A DNA stretch of 54,467 bases from an uncultured bacterium (lineage in GTDB: Bacteria; Bacillota; Clostridia; Lachnospirales; Lachnospiraceae). The stretch covers positions 1-54,467 of the forward strand of contig CAJMON010000012.1 of NCBI GenBank assembly GCA_905214955.1, given 5' to 3'. The notes below the pieces were generated by a model. It saw nothing but the letters and a program-made list of their open reading frames with translations, was not told the DNA's origin and ran no database searches. The translations under genes were made by a program, and so were the position numbers. Below are positions 22,053 to 32,800 of this stretch, piece after piece. Every line of letters begins with the position of its first letter. The first letter of the stretch is position 1.

Positions 22053-25000
22053 TCACTCTTTTAAAATGCCGCTGTCTGCAATGGCTTTTACCACATCTTT
22101 CATTTCTTCTGCCGGAAGCACCAGGGCAAACCGCACAAAGCCTTCTCCCAGGCTTCCAAAGCTGCTGCCAGGTGTACACAGCACGCCGCTTCGCTCTACC
22201 AGCTCCATACAGAATTCCTCGGAGCTTTCAAATCCGGACGGAATAGGGGCCCACACAAACATCGTTCCTTTGCTGTCCGGCACATTCCAGCCGATGTCCC
22301 GCAGTCCCTGGCACAGGGCTTTCATTCGTCTTTCGTATTCTTTACACTGCTCTTCTACTGCGTCCTGGGGGCCGGTAAGAGCTGCCGCTGCTGCATACTG
22401 CAGAGGAAGGAACATTCCGTAGTCAAACTGGGATCGTACATTGCGGAAGGTCTCCACGATTTTCCGGTTTCCGATGACAAAGGATATTCTGGCGCCGGTC
22501 AAATTGTAGGATTTTGACAGAGAATAGAACTCCACACCCACTTCTTTAGCTCCCGGATAAGAAAGGAAGGAACCGCCCTTTCTGCTTCCGTAAATAATAT
22601 CAGAATATGCATTATCATGCAGAATGATGATCTTATATTTTTTTGCAAAAGCAATCAGCTTTTCATAAAAGGCATCGTTTGCAACCGCACACACCGGATT
22701 TAAGGGGTAAGAAACCACCATGTATTTTGCCTGTTTTGCAATGTCCTCCGGAATTTCATCCAGCTTGGGCAGATAGCCGTTTTCTTTTTTCAGCGGATAA
22801 GCCCAGGTTTTCGCATCACACAGAGATGGACCAATGCTGAAAATCGGATAGCCGGGATTGGGAACCAGTACCAGGTCGCCAGGATCACACACGGCCAGGG
22901 CAAAATGGGCCATGCCTTCCTGGGAACCATTAATGGTCATGATCTCATCGGTTTCAATGTCCACACCAAAGCGTTTCTTATAAAAATCCTGAACTGCATG
23001 TAACAGTACCGGACGGTCTGTCAGGGCATATTTGTAGTTTTCCGGATCTTCACATGCTTTTGCGGCAGCTTCCATAATGTGGGGTGCTGTCTTGAAATCC
23101 GGGGTGCCTACGGATAAATTGTATACTTTCTGTCCTTTGGCAGTCAGCTCATTTTTCTTTTCATTTAAAATAGCAAAAATGCCTGCCTCAAACATCTGTG
23201 ATTTCTTCGAGAATGCAAATTCTGTCTCTTCTTTCATGGTCTTTTTCTCCTGTTCCTCTTTCTTCTTTTCTATCATGCCTGACAGGACATACAGCGCCAC
23301 ACACAGCAGTGTGAGAATGGTGCCCGGTATGAGTCCTGCCGGAGTATAGTCCATGGTAATGGTATGTGTCCCGGCACTTAAATCCACTCCGGTCAGTGCT
23401 CCTCCGATCCGGAAGGTCTCTGCTTTTTCCCCATCTACCCGGATGGTCCAGCCTGTATCATAAGGCAGACTTAACATCATGGTGCCGTCTGTCTTCGCTG
23501 TAATACTTCCTTTAATATGTTCATCCCGGAAAGTGGAAATTTCCAGCTGGTTTTCTGCCAGTTTTTCGTGCACTTTCTGGTAGGCAGCGTCATCGCAGAC
23601 ATACACGTCCGCTTTCACCGGTCCTGTCTGATTATCTTTGAACACACAGCTGACCGTAGCTGTCTCATTCGTATCAAAGCAGCCTAAGTCAAAGAGATGA
23701 TTGTTGTAATTGTCAATGGTTCTGGAATAATCCGGCGTGGTGATGGACAGTTCTTTCACCGATGAGCTTACCGCCAGATATACCTGCTTTCCTGCCGGAA
23801 GGTCAATGGTGTATTCTCCGCCGTCTTCCATGGAAATTTCCTGGCTCCAGGAAGAAATTGCCTCTTCTCCTGTGGCCAGCTGGATAAAAGAATCCTGAAC
23901 CTCCAGATAATTTCCCACAGAAATATCCCAGTCTTTCACTGCCGAATTGACCATATAGCCAAGGGACAGGGCTCCGTCGTTTTCGTACATGGCAAGAGGC
24001 GTCACATAGCCTGCCCGGTCCATCTGATACAGATGCTCAGAATTGGTATTCCTGGAAACCACGTATTTTACCCCAAACAGGTCGTTTACCAGTTTGGTCA
24101 GGCCGCTGTAGCCGTTCTTGTTGGTTCTGGCTTCCATGCCAAGGGCCTTGCACAGATCCACGGTGGCCGCCGGCATGGTGGAAGAAAACAGCACCACGCC
24201 GTCTGCTCCCATAAACATGTTGCAGTTACGCATTCTGGTACTGTCAATGTCGCTTCGGAAAAATCCGGAAGCACCCTGCTCTTCCATCAGGATTCCGTAG
24301 GCTTTCTGGTCATCCAGGTAGGTCTGCCGGCTTACGGTTCCATTGCAGAATACTCCATAAACTGCTGTCACTGCCATTTCCGCTGTGACAAACACACTTA
24401 AAAACGCCACAAAAGAGCGTTTTCCAAGAGCCCTTGCCCGGTAAATCAAAAGCACCAGGCCATAGACAGCCAGCTGTACCAGAGTTGCCAGGTACACATA
24501 CGCTTCCCGCTCTCCAAGTCCGGTTTTCCAAGCATAGGCTGCAAAACCCACTGGAAGGGCAATGCCTGCTGCTAAGCGCACCCAGTCCATTTTCCGGATA
24601 TGGGGAAGCACGTCTGCCATCATCACCAAAAGCATGGCAATATAAATGAATGCAAAACGGTTGGGCAGTCCGTTCTGGACATGGAAGCCATGCCAGATAT
24701 AATTCAGCACATTCACATCAAAGCTGGCATACAAAAACAGCAGAAGGGCCAGCTTGGAAAGGCGTTCCCGCAAAGACAAACGCTTGTCCAGTACATACAG
24801 GCAGCCCATAATCATGGTCACAACACCGCAGAAAGCATTGACTCCAATCTGATTGTCTGCGATGGTGATGGGCTCCACAAAAGCAAACTGGCTGGTCAGC
24901 TGGGATAAGTTCTGCACAAAGAGCTTCCAGGTGGACGGGAAGCTGCCCTCTGCAGACTCTGTGGTGGCAAGTCCTGCAAATGCAGGCACCAGCACCACTG

Positions 25001-26150
25001 CTGCCATGCCTCCTGCCAAAAGGGCATACCAGCCAAAGGTCAGGCAGGATTTCCAGATGCTTTTTGCACTGATTTTTTTTGCTCCGATCCATATCACCAG
25101 GAAATACAGGCAGGAAAACAGGCAGAGCATAAAACCGATGTAGTAGTTGCAGTACAGGCCGTAAAACAGGGACAGTCCAAATAAGCGTCCGCTTTTTCCG
25201 TCCACAATCCGTTCAATTCCGCACATCACCAGGGGAAGCATGGCAATGCTGTCCAGCCACATCAGGTTGAAATAGTATCCGATGATAAAGCTGCTTAAGG
25301 CATACATACAGGCAAACATCACCGGAAGCCCGTTTTTGTACTGTTTCTTTTCCAGCATGTACCAGCCAAAAGTCAGTCCGCACAGACCAATGCGCAGCAC
25401 AATGAGAAGGGCCATCACATCCATCATCTCACTCTTTGGAAAGAAGGTGACGATGAGGTTTAAGGGACTTGCCAGATAATAAGCAAAGGTAGCCCAGAAA
25501 TTAAAGCCAAGGCCTCCTCCAAAGGAATAGAGAAGCGTCTCGTTGTTTGCCAGCTTTTCATGAAACTCTGTAAAAAAGGGCAGGTACTGATGGAGGGAAT
25601 CAATGATCAGCACACCCCTGTCTCCAAATGGAAAGACGCCGTTCAAAGCAAAAGCCACACCCATGGTGACTGCCGGAATAAAAAAGCACAGGGCAAGAAT
25701 TCCATTTCGTCTCTTCCGGTCTTTCTCCCCGTTTTTTCCAGTCTTTTCTTTAAATACATACAGCTTGCTGAAAATGTAATTCACCACCATGACCACCACC
25801 TGAATCACCAGCTTGGCCGCCATATCATTCATTTTCCACACATCGTGGAGCATCAGCACTCCAAAAACTTCAATAAGCATGGTCAAAAACCGGGCGCCCA
25901 CAAACTGGGCAAATTCTATCAGGAGTGCTTTGATGCCCGATGTCCTGCTTTCAAATACAAAGAGTTTATTGACCACATAAGCAAACAAAATCGCTGTGGC
26001 CACAGACACAAACCCTGCCGCAGTAATGTCCATTCCAAGAAGTCTGCGGACGCAGGCATAAGTTACCAGGTTCACCAGGGTGGTGCAGCCGCCGAAGAAA
26101 ATGTAGCGTACGCCCTGGTTCCGATAAAGTTTTCTGATCTGTTCTGTCAT
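22053..26150 (-). CDS. GtrA-YfhO-aminotransferase fusion protein
   Basis: One open frame of 1365 codons joins three families. Residues of about 8-135 are a GtrA-type four-helix flippase domain (GVRYIFFGGCTTLVNLVTY, then VVNYIFSKLYVFKEKTG). Residues of about 145-955 are a YfhO-family GT-C membrane protein with many helices and a large outer part. Residues 972-1365 are a fold-type I aminotransferase with the PLP lysine at 1213 (SLSKSYNLTGAR) and SYPLNPVCA. YfhO and GtrA proteins glycosylate teichoic acids with lipid-linked sugars. The charged linker KKKEEQEKKT leaves the last helix on the cytoplasmic side, so a cytoplasmic aminotransferase is topologically possible. An internal AGGAG and ATG at 23237 could also start the enzyme alone. 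A lost stop codon between two genes is an alternative origin. Confidence 0.88.
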   Translation of the reverse strand: MTEQIRKLYRNQGVRYIFFGGCTTLVNLVTYACVRRLLGMDITAAGFVSVATAILFAYVVNKLFVFESRTSGIKALLIEFAQFVGARFLTMLIEVFGVLMLHDVWKMNDMAAKLVIQVVVMVVNYIFSKLYVFKEKTGKNGEKDRKRRNGILALCFFIPAVTMGVAFALNGVFPFGDRGVLIIDSLHQYLPFFTEFHEKLANNETLLYSFGGGLGFNFWATFAYYLASPLNLIVTFFPKSEMMDVMALLIVLRIGLCGLTFGWYMLEKKQYKNGLPVMFACMYALSSFIIGYYFNLMWLDSIAMLPLVMCGIERIVDGKSGRLFGLSLFYGLYCNYYIGFMLCLFSCLYFLVIWIGAKKISAKSIWKSCLTFGWYALLAGGMAAVVLVPAFAGLATTESAEGSFPSTWKLFVQNLSQLTSQFAFVEPITIADNQIGVNAFCGVVTMIMGCLYVLDKRLSLRERLSKLALLLFLYASFDVNVLNYIWHGFHVQNGLPNRFAFIYIAMLLVMMADVLPHIRKMDWVRLAAGIALPVGFAAYAWKTGLGEREAYVYLATLVQLAVYGLVLLIYRARALGKRSFVAFLSVFVTAEMAVTAVYGVFCNGTVSRQTYLDDQKAYGILMEEQGASGFFRSDIDSTRMRNCNMFMGADGVVLFSSTMPAATVDLCKALGMEARTNKNGYSGLTKLVNDLFGVKYVVSRNTNSEHLYQMDRAGYVTPLAMYENDGALSLGYMVNSAVKDWDISVGNYLEVQDSFIQLATGEEAISSWSQEISMEDGGEYTIDLPAGKQVYLAVSSSVKELSITTPDYSRTIDNYNNHLFDLGCFDTNETATVSCVFKDNQTGPVKADVYVCDDAAYQKVHEKLAENQLEISTFRDEHIKGSITAKTDGTMMLSLPYDTGWTIRVDGEKAETFRIGGALTGVDLSAGTHTITMDYTPAGLIPGTILTLLCVALYVLSGMIEKKKEEQEKKTMKEETEFAFSKKSQMFEAGIFAILNEKKNELTAKGQKVYNLSVGTPDFKTAPHIMEAAAKACEDPENYKYALTDRPVLLHAVQDFYKKRFGVDIETDEIMTINGSQEGMAHFALAVCDPGDLVLVPNPGYPIFSIGPSLCDAKTWAYPLKKENGYLPKLDEIPEDIAKQAKYMVVSYPLNPVCAVANDAFYEKLIAFAKKYKIIILHDNAYSDIIYGSRKGGSFLSYPGAKEVGVEFYSLSKSYNLTGARISFVIGNRKIVETFRNVRSQFDYGMFLPLQYAAAAALTGPQDAVEEQCKEYERRMKALCQGLRDIGWNVPDSKGTMFVWAPIPSGFESSEEFCMELVERSGVLCTPGSSFGSLGEGFVRFALVLPAEEMKDVVKAIADSGILKE
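23235..23252 (-). other. Internal ribosome site and ATG of the aminotransferase part
   Basis: Within the fusion frame, AGGAG (23247-23251) stands 9 nt before an ATG (23235-23237). This ATG would give a 394-residue protein beginning MKEETEFAFSKKSQMF, exactly a normal free-standing aminotransferase length. Both fused and free forms may be made. Confidence 0.6.
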
Positions 26151-26196
26151 ACGTTTTCACCATTTACCTTTACTGAATGTTTCGCATATCGTTTCC

Positions 26197-26225
26197 AGTA
26201 TAGACTCATCTTCCAGAAATTTCAA
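26197..26225 (-). promoter_or_regulatory. Promoter of the GtrA-YfhO-aminotransferase gene
   Basis: Minus strand TTGAAA, 17 bp, TATACT; the -35 lies inside the last codons of addA. Confidence 0.65.
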
Positions 26226-29200
26226 CGCCTGTTTCCTTAACCTTTTCTGAAAGCATTCTAACGGAAATGGCTTTTCCAAGCCAGAACGAATAGATCCATG
26301 CTTCTTTCACCGGCTTTCCCGTCACCTGGGATAAGGCCTTCCGGTAATATTCCAGCTGTGTTTTGTACTTCTGCACCAGTTCTTCTCCGGAAGGATCGGT
26401 GGTGTAATCTGTCTTGTAGTCTGCCAGCACCAATCCGTCTTCCTCTTCAAACCACACGTCAATGATTCCCTGCACCAACACCAGTTCTTCACTGTTCCAC
26501 TCTGCCTTAATCTCCTTTGCCGGAACTCCGATGATAAAGGGCTGTTCCCGGTAAAGGCTTTCTTTCAGGAAGGCATCTTTCATTCTGCGCCCCAGGCTGG
26601 AGCGCACAAACCGAAGAATCATTCCGCAGTCCACAGAAGTCTCCTCTTCTTCTGTGAGAAATCCCTGAATTTTCAGAGTCTGAATCTGCGCCTGGATCTG
26701 GGGGCGGTTTAGTACCTGTCCATAATCCAGTTTTTCCAGGATTTTGTGGTATATGGTTCCAAGGGCCGCCCCTTTCGCCGGGATGTCCTTTTTCCGGAAT
26801 GCAGGAATCAAGGGCTCCGGCGGGACGTCAATCAGAACCGTTCCTGCCTCTTCTTCCTCCATACCCATTTTTTTCAGCTCCGACACAGTAAGCTGGCCGC
26901 CGCTTTTTCTTCCGGCTTCAAAAGGATATTTCCAGGAAAACAGCCGTTCTATTTCCTCTCTGGCCTGTTTTACCGGTGCTTCTTCCTCTTCGGTCTTTCG
27001 TTTCAGCAGCCTCTCTCCTGCCATCTGCAGGCTTACCTGGCCTTTCACTTCTTCTTTTACCAGGCCTTCGATGGTCACAAACTGAAGGTCAAAGGGCCCG
27101 TTTGGATTGGAAAGCACCACCGGCATAATCCAGTCCAGACAGTTTTCCGCCCCGGAAAGTGCCGTATAGGAAAGTCCTTCCTCATCCGGTGCATTCTGGT
27201 TCCACAGGCTCAGTTTCTTTTCCGTTCTTTTCAAAACCCCCGTGAGAATCAGCTTTTCTTTTGCTCTTGTGAGAGCCACATACAGTACCCGAAGCTCCTC
27301 GGAAAGGTTGTCCTCATCCGTTTTTTTCTGCAGAAAGCGCTTCATCAGAAGAGGAATGCGCACCCGCAGCACCGGGTCCGTGTAATCACACCCAAGCCCC
27401 AGATCCGGATGCAGGATCACCCGGCTGCGCACATCCATCCGGTTGAAGCTTTTGTGAAGGCCGCACACAAAGACAATGGGAAATTCCAGCCCCTTGCTTT
27501 TGTGGATACTCATAATGTTCACAGTATCTGCTTCTTCCCCGCCGATGTTTGCCTCTCCGTAATCAATTTCTGCTTTTCTCAAATTTTCAATATACCGGAC
27601 AAAATTGTAAAGACCCCGGTAGCTGGTCTCCTCATAAGCAGCCGCCTTTTCCTCTAGCATCCGCAAGTTTGCCGTTCTCTGCTCTCCTCCCGGCATGGCT
27701 GCCGCATAATCAGCATAGCCGGTGCGGTCGAAAATCCGCCATAAAAGTTCATGCATGGGAAGGTAGGGCACCCAGGAGCGGAACTCATCCAGCATATCAA
27801 AAAATGCCATCAGCTTTTCCTTCAGCTTCTCATCCGTTCCCTGGTCCAGATAACTTTGGCATACCGTATAAAAATCTCCCTCTGCTCCGCTGCTTTTTAC
27901 CAGCGCCAGTTCCCTGGAAGAGAAATTCCCAATGGGAGACGCCAGCACAGCAGTCAGTGCAATGTCCTGCCTGGGATTGTCCAGGATTTTTAAGAAAGAC
28001 AGAACGGTCTGGATTTCCACAGAGGAAAAATACCCGGTTCTGGTTCCGGTGTAGCCGGGAATTCCCATGGTATGAAGCACTTTTAAAAAGCTTTCTGCCC
28101 AGCCGCTTATGGTTCGAAGAAGAATCACCACATCCCCGAACCGGGCTTTCCGCATTCCTCCGGTCTCTTTGTCGTAGACTTCCTGCTTCCCCACCATTTC
28201 CAGAATCTTCGTTCCCACCATCCTGGCTTCCAGTTCCCGCTCATTTTCTTCCGCCTCTGCCGCCCCTTCTGGGTCTTCTTCCAGATCCAGCAGCAGCAGC
28301 TCTGACCGGTTTTCTCCATGAGTTTCGGGATATTCTGCCCCTGGATTTAAGGCAGCATCCTCATCATAGACGATGCCTCCCATCCGCCGGGTCATCAGGC
28401 AGGAAAACAATTTATTTGCGCCTGTTAATACTTCTTCCCTGCTTCGGAAATTTTTGTGCAGGTCAATGCGCTGTTCCTCCCCATCCTGGGTAGAATACTT
28501 CTGGTATTTCTCCATAAACAGCTCCGGCCTTGCCATGCGGAACCGGTAAATGCTCTGTTTCACATCCCCCACCATGAAAATATTTTTCTTTCCCCGGCCT
28601 GCTCCGGAAATACTGGTGAGAATCAGCTCCTGCACCTCGTTGCTGTCCTGGTACTCGTCAATCATGATCTCTTCATACCGAAGGGCCAGCTCTTTGGCTG
28701 CTTCCGTCTGCACAAGCCCTTCTTCGGTTCTCTGGGTAAGAATTTCCAGTGCCAGATGTTCCATATCCGGAAAATCCAGAAGATTTTTTTCCCGCTTGGC
28801 TTCCTGGTAGCGCCTGGAAAAGGCAATGGCAAGCTCCACCAGCATTCGGACATTTTCCTGGCTTCCCGTCAAAAGCTCATACTGTTCTTTGGCACCGCTG
28901 GTAAAATACTGTTTTTCCAGACCCTCCAGCCGCTTTTTCATCTGGTCGCGGATCTGTTTCACCAGCTCTCGTTTTTCATCCAGCACAGTTTCATCTTTTT
29001 TTCTGGAAAGGACGGCATATTTTCCTCTTCCAGAAAATGCCCGGCCGAGCTCCTCATAATTTTCACACCGGAGATACTGGGCTACCAGATCGGCATCGCT
29101 TTCCAGGGCCTCCCCGTACATCCAGGGGCCTCCTGCCTCATAGCATATCTCCAGGGCTTTTTCAGCCATCTTTTTCACATCCTGAAGGGTCTTTCGGATC

Positions 29201-29856
29201 ATCCCCATAAGCTCTGATGCCCAGGGGCTTGCCAGCATTTCTTCCACACTTCCCGCTTCATAGGGCGTTAGACAGCTTTTCAGCCACTCCTCCGGCCAGG
29301 GATGGCTCATGGAAAATTCATACAGACGGAGAATGTAATTTCCCAGCTCTTTGTCGTCTCTTCCCACCGCATAGGAATCCACAAACTGCTGAAATTCTTT
29401 GGAATCCTGAGCAAATTTTTCTTCCAGGAGAGCCTCCATCACATCTGCTTTTAAGAGCTTTTGTTCGCCTTCATCTGCCACCCGGTAATCCGGATCCAGA
29501 CCGATGAGATGAAAATAATTGTGAAGAATGTCGTTGCAGAAGCTGTCGATGGTGGTAATCTGGGCATTGTAGATCAGAGTCTGCTGTCGCATCAGATGCT
29601 CGTCCTCCGGATTTTTTTCCAGAAGGCCGTCAATGGCACGGCCAATCCGCTCCCGCATTTCCCCGGCTGCCGCCTTGGTAAAGGTCACCACCAGAAGCTG
29701 GTCAATGTCAATGGGATGTGCGGCATCCGTCAGCATCCCTACAATCCGCTCCACCAGAACGGCCGTCTTTCCGGAACCGGCTGCCGCCGAAACCAGGATA
29801 TTCCGCTCCCGCAGGTCAATGACTGCCTTCTGTTCAGGTGTCCAGGTCATACCCAT
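26206..29856 (-). CDS. addA: ATP-dependent helicase/nuclease subunit A
   Basis: The 1216-aa AddA is the UvrD-type helicase and nuclease subunit of AddAB, which resects double-strand ends for RecA. Walker A is SAAAGSGKTAVLVERI (about 22-30), and the DEYQDSNEVQ Walker B and KSIYRFRMARPELF motifs follow. The RecB-type nuclease motif LADYKTDYTTD lies near residue 1160. It starts inside the addB 3' end (23-bp overlap), so the two are translationally linked. Another ATG two codons later is possible as start. Confidence 0.97.
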   Translation of the reverse strand: MGMTWTPEQKAVIDLRERNILVSAAAGSGKTAVLVERIVGMLTDAAHPIDIDQLLVVTFTKAAAGEMRERIGRAIDGLLEKNPEDEHLMRQQTLIYNAQITTIDSFCNDILHNYFHLIGLDPDYRVADEGEQKLLKADVMEALLEEKFAQDSKEFQQFVDSYAVGRDDKELGNYILRLYEFSMSHPWPEEWLKSCLTPYEAGSVEEMLASPWASELMGMIRKTLQDVKKMAEKALEICYEAGGPWMYGEALESDADLVAQYLRCENYEELGRAFSGRGKYAVLSRKKDETVLDEKRELVKQIRDQMKKRLEGLEKQYFTSGAKEQYELLTGSQENVRMLVELAIAFSRRYQEAKREKNLLDFPDMEHLALEILTQRTEEGLVQTEAAKELALRYEEIMIDEYQDSNEVQELILTSISGAGRGKKNIFMVGDVKQSIYRFRMARPELFMEKYQKYSTQDGEEQRIDLHKNFRSREEVLTGANKLFSCLMTRRMGGIVYDEDAALNPGAEYPETHGENRSELLLLDLEEDPEGAAEAEENERELEARMVGTKILEMVGKQEVYDKETGGMRKARFGDVVILLRTISGWAESFLKVLHTMGIPGYTGTRTGYFSSVEIQTVLSFLKILDNPRQDIALTAVLASPIGNFSSRELALVKSSGAEGDFYTVCQSYLDQGTDEKLKEKLMAFFDMLDEFRSWVPYLPMHELLWRIFDRTGYADYAAAMPGGEQRTANLRMLEEKAAAYEETSYRGLYNFVRYIENLRKAEIDYGEANIGGEEADTVNIMSIHKSKGLEFPIVFVCGLHKSFNRMDVRSRVILHPDLGLGCDYTDPVLRVRIPLLMKRFLQKKTDEDNLSEELRVLYVALTRAKEKLILTGVLKRTEKKLSLWNQNAPDEEGLSYTALSGAENCLDWIMPVVLSNPNGPFDLQFVTIEGLVKEEVKGQVSLQMAGERLLKRKTEEEEAPVKQAREEIERLFSWKYPFEAGRKSGGQLTVSELKKMGMEEEEAGTVLIDVPPEPLIPAFRKKDIPAKGAALGTIYHKILEKLDYGQVLNRPQIQAQIQTLKIQGFLTEEEETSVDCGMILRFVRSSLGRRMKDAFLKESLYREQPFIIGVPAKEIKAEWNSEELVLVQGIIDVWFEEEDGLVLADYKTDYTTDPSGEELVQKYKTQLEYYRKALSQVTGKPVKEAWIYSFWLGKAISVRMLSEKVKETGVEISGR

Positions 29857-32800
29857 GATCTTCCTCCTCCATTCTCATAAAAATCTCTTCTGCTTTCAGT
29901 TCCTTTAACCGCCGGTAATGATTTCCGGGAATTTTAGGGTCAAAGCAGCAGATTTCCCGGTAGGGACAGTAATCGCAGGCCTTTTTGTTTCCCCGCTCAT
30001 AGGGATCCATTTCCGTGCGCCCTTCCAGAATCTCTTTTCCAAGCTCTCCAAGCTTTCTGCGGACAAACCCGGACATGGCACGAAACTGCCCTTTATCCGC
30101 CGCTTTCGATGTTTTGGAAAGGCTGCCGTCCTTGTTGATGCTCACCGGAATCACTGCAGAATCCTTTTCGATATGGTGATCCAGCTTCTCAATCACTCCA
30201 GGGTCCCGGTTTACCAGGCCATCCGGGCGCAGTTCTTTTAAAATCTTCTGCTCCAGATCACCCAGATCGGATTTTACGGACGCTTCCAGCATGGGATCTT
30301 TGATGTGATAATAAAAAATGCCTGCCGGTACGATTTCTTTTTCCGGCCGGATTCTTCCTTCCAGCTCCATGGCTGCATTTAAGTACACCACCAGCTGCAG
30401 CTGCAGGCCATAATACATGGCTGCCAGGTCAAATTCCGTGCTGCCGGACTTGTAGTCAACGACCTTTACATACACCTGATCCTTATCTTCACACACATCA
30501 ATCCGGTCAATGCGCCCCCGCAGCCTCATGGTGTCCGTCCCTTCCAGCTGCAGATTCACTGCCGAAAGCTCCGCTGTGGAAAACGGCACTTCAAAATTGG
30601 AGGGAACAAAACCGCCCTGCTGTACCTGAAGGCAGATGGCCCACACCGTCCGCAGCATCATCCGCTCCATCCGGCGGATGGAATATTCGCTTCTGGCCGT
30701 GCTGTGGAGCAGTTCTCCTCCATATTCTTCCACAGCCTCCTTCACACAGGCTTTTGTCAGGCTTTCCTGGACTTCTCTTGGCACATGAAACCAGTCATAT
30801 CCGGCAGCGGTCAGTTTTCTTGCAAATTTTTCCAGGACACTGTGGAAAATATTTCCCATGTCCACCGGCTGAAAAACAAATTCTTCCCGCTCTTTTAACT
30901 GCAGGCCGTACATAAGAAAATGGGCATAGGCACAGGCGGCATACCGCTCCAGGCGGCTTACGCTGTTTTCCAGGTTCTGGCCGTAAAGTGCCTGGGCTAC
31001 CTGCCGTCCAAGGCCAGTTTCCCGGCGGGTCTGAGTGGCCGCCTTTACCAGAGTCTGGATCTTTTCCCTGTACTGTGGCTGATGCAGAAACCAGTCAAAC
31101 AGAGCTTCTTCCTCTGCCCCTGCTTCTTTTTCCAAAAGCCTTGGCAGGCATTCGGTAAGATAGGGCAGTGCATTTTCTGCTCCTGTGATCTGCCGTGTCA
31201 AATCCCTGGCGTGGTCTTCATCAATTACAGAAAGCTTTGGAAAAAGTTTCCGGATCCGCCCTGCCACACCGGATGGACGCAGAGGGGTTCCGTCCGCCCC
31301 TGCTTTTGCCCAGCACAAATACAGCCGCTCTGTTGGACGGCTCAGCTGCATGTACAGGTAAAACCGCTGAATATAGCTGGTCTCCCGCATTCCCGGGGCA
31401 AGATTTGCTCCCGTACTTGTCAGGACTTCCCTCTCCTGGTCGGTAAGGAAGCCCCCGCCTCCCCCACCAGCTGGTACCAGGCCGTCATTTAAGCCGATAA
31501 AAAACAGCACTTTGATGTTTTTTAAACGGCTCCGCTCCAGGTCTCCTACCATGACCCGGTCTGGCTCCGGCGGAATCATGCCTGCTTTGGCTTCCTCAAA
31601 TCCCGCCTCTAGAATCTGTTCGTATTCTTCCAGGGTGATCTCTTCTTCTCCAAGAAGCTCCACCACTTTATCCAAAAGCTCCAGAATGATTCCGTAAATC
31701 TGGTGGTATTCTTTTGCCCTGTCCAAATCTCCTGATTCTTCCAGTGCCTGTTCTCTTGCAGACAGCACCTCCTGCATCCGGCATTCCACCAGGAAATCAT
31801 ACAGGCACTCCGTGAAAGCTCTGGCTGTCTGGCCCTTCTTTTTCATGGTTTCTGTAAAAGGAACCAGTTTTTCTGCCAGAAACGCCCTGACTCCTTCACA
31901 CACGGCCAGCTCTTCTTCCTGGATCTGTTTGGTAGTTCTCTCCCATGGCTTTTCCCATTTTGATTTTCCCCGGATGCCTGCTGCCCGTAAATAATTTTCC
32001 GTCAGGTCCATCTCTTTGGCTGTCAGATTCAGAATTCCCGTGCGGATGAAACGCATGACGCTCTCCCTGGAGTAATTCTGTCTTGCTGTTTCTAAGGAGG
32101 CTTTGATAAATTCCAATGCTGGATTTAACAGGATTTTTCTGGTTTCATCCACGAAAACTGGGATTTCATACCTGGCAAATGCCCGACGCACAGGATTGGC
32201 ATAGGTTTTTAAATCTCCGGCAATCACAGCCATTTCCCCGTAATGCCAGCCTTTCTCCCTGGCCAGCCTCCAGATGGTCCTGGCTGCAAACTCTGCCTCT
32301 TTTCCCGGATTTCCTGCTGTGTGCAGGGAAATTTCCTCCGGTATGGTTTGGTACACTCCTCTTGCGTATTTTCCGCTGCGGTAAAGGTGCTGTTCCAAAA
32401 ATTTCAGGGCAGGAGCCCCCGTGGCACTTCCCTTTTTCTGATTTCCGGCAAGAATGGGCTCTTTTATTTCACATCCTGTTTTCTCTGCCAGCTGCATCAT
32501 ACTGTGAATAGTTTTCCTGCTTAAATAAAACAGTTCGTGCATGGGACCTACCCGGTAAAGCTCCTCCCGAATGTCAATGGTGACGGTGAGATACACCTTT
32601 TCTGTTACCTTCAGAAGCTTTTCCAGGAGCTTCATCTGAATCGGCGTAAACCCTGTAAATCCGTCCAGGGCAAGAACTGCCCCTTTTAAAATCCGAGATT
32701 TTTCCACATTGTCCGCCAGCACTTCCAAAAGCTCCTCGGATGCCACATAGCCTTCATGAAGACGTTTTTCAAATCCTTCGTAGAGAATCTGGACATCTTC

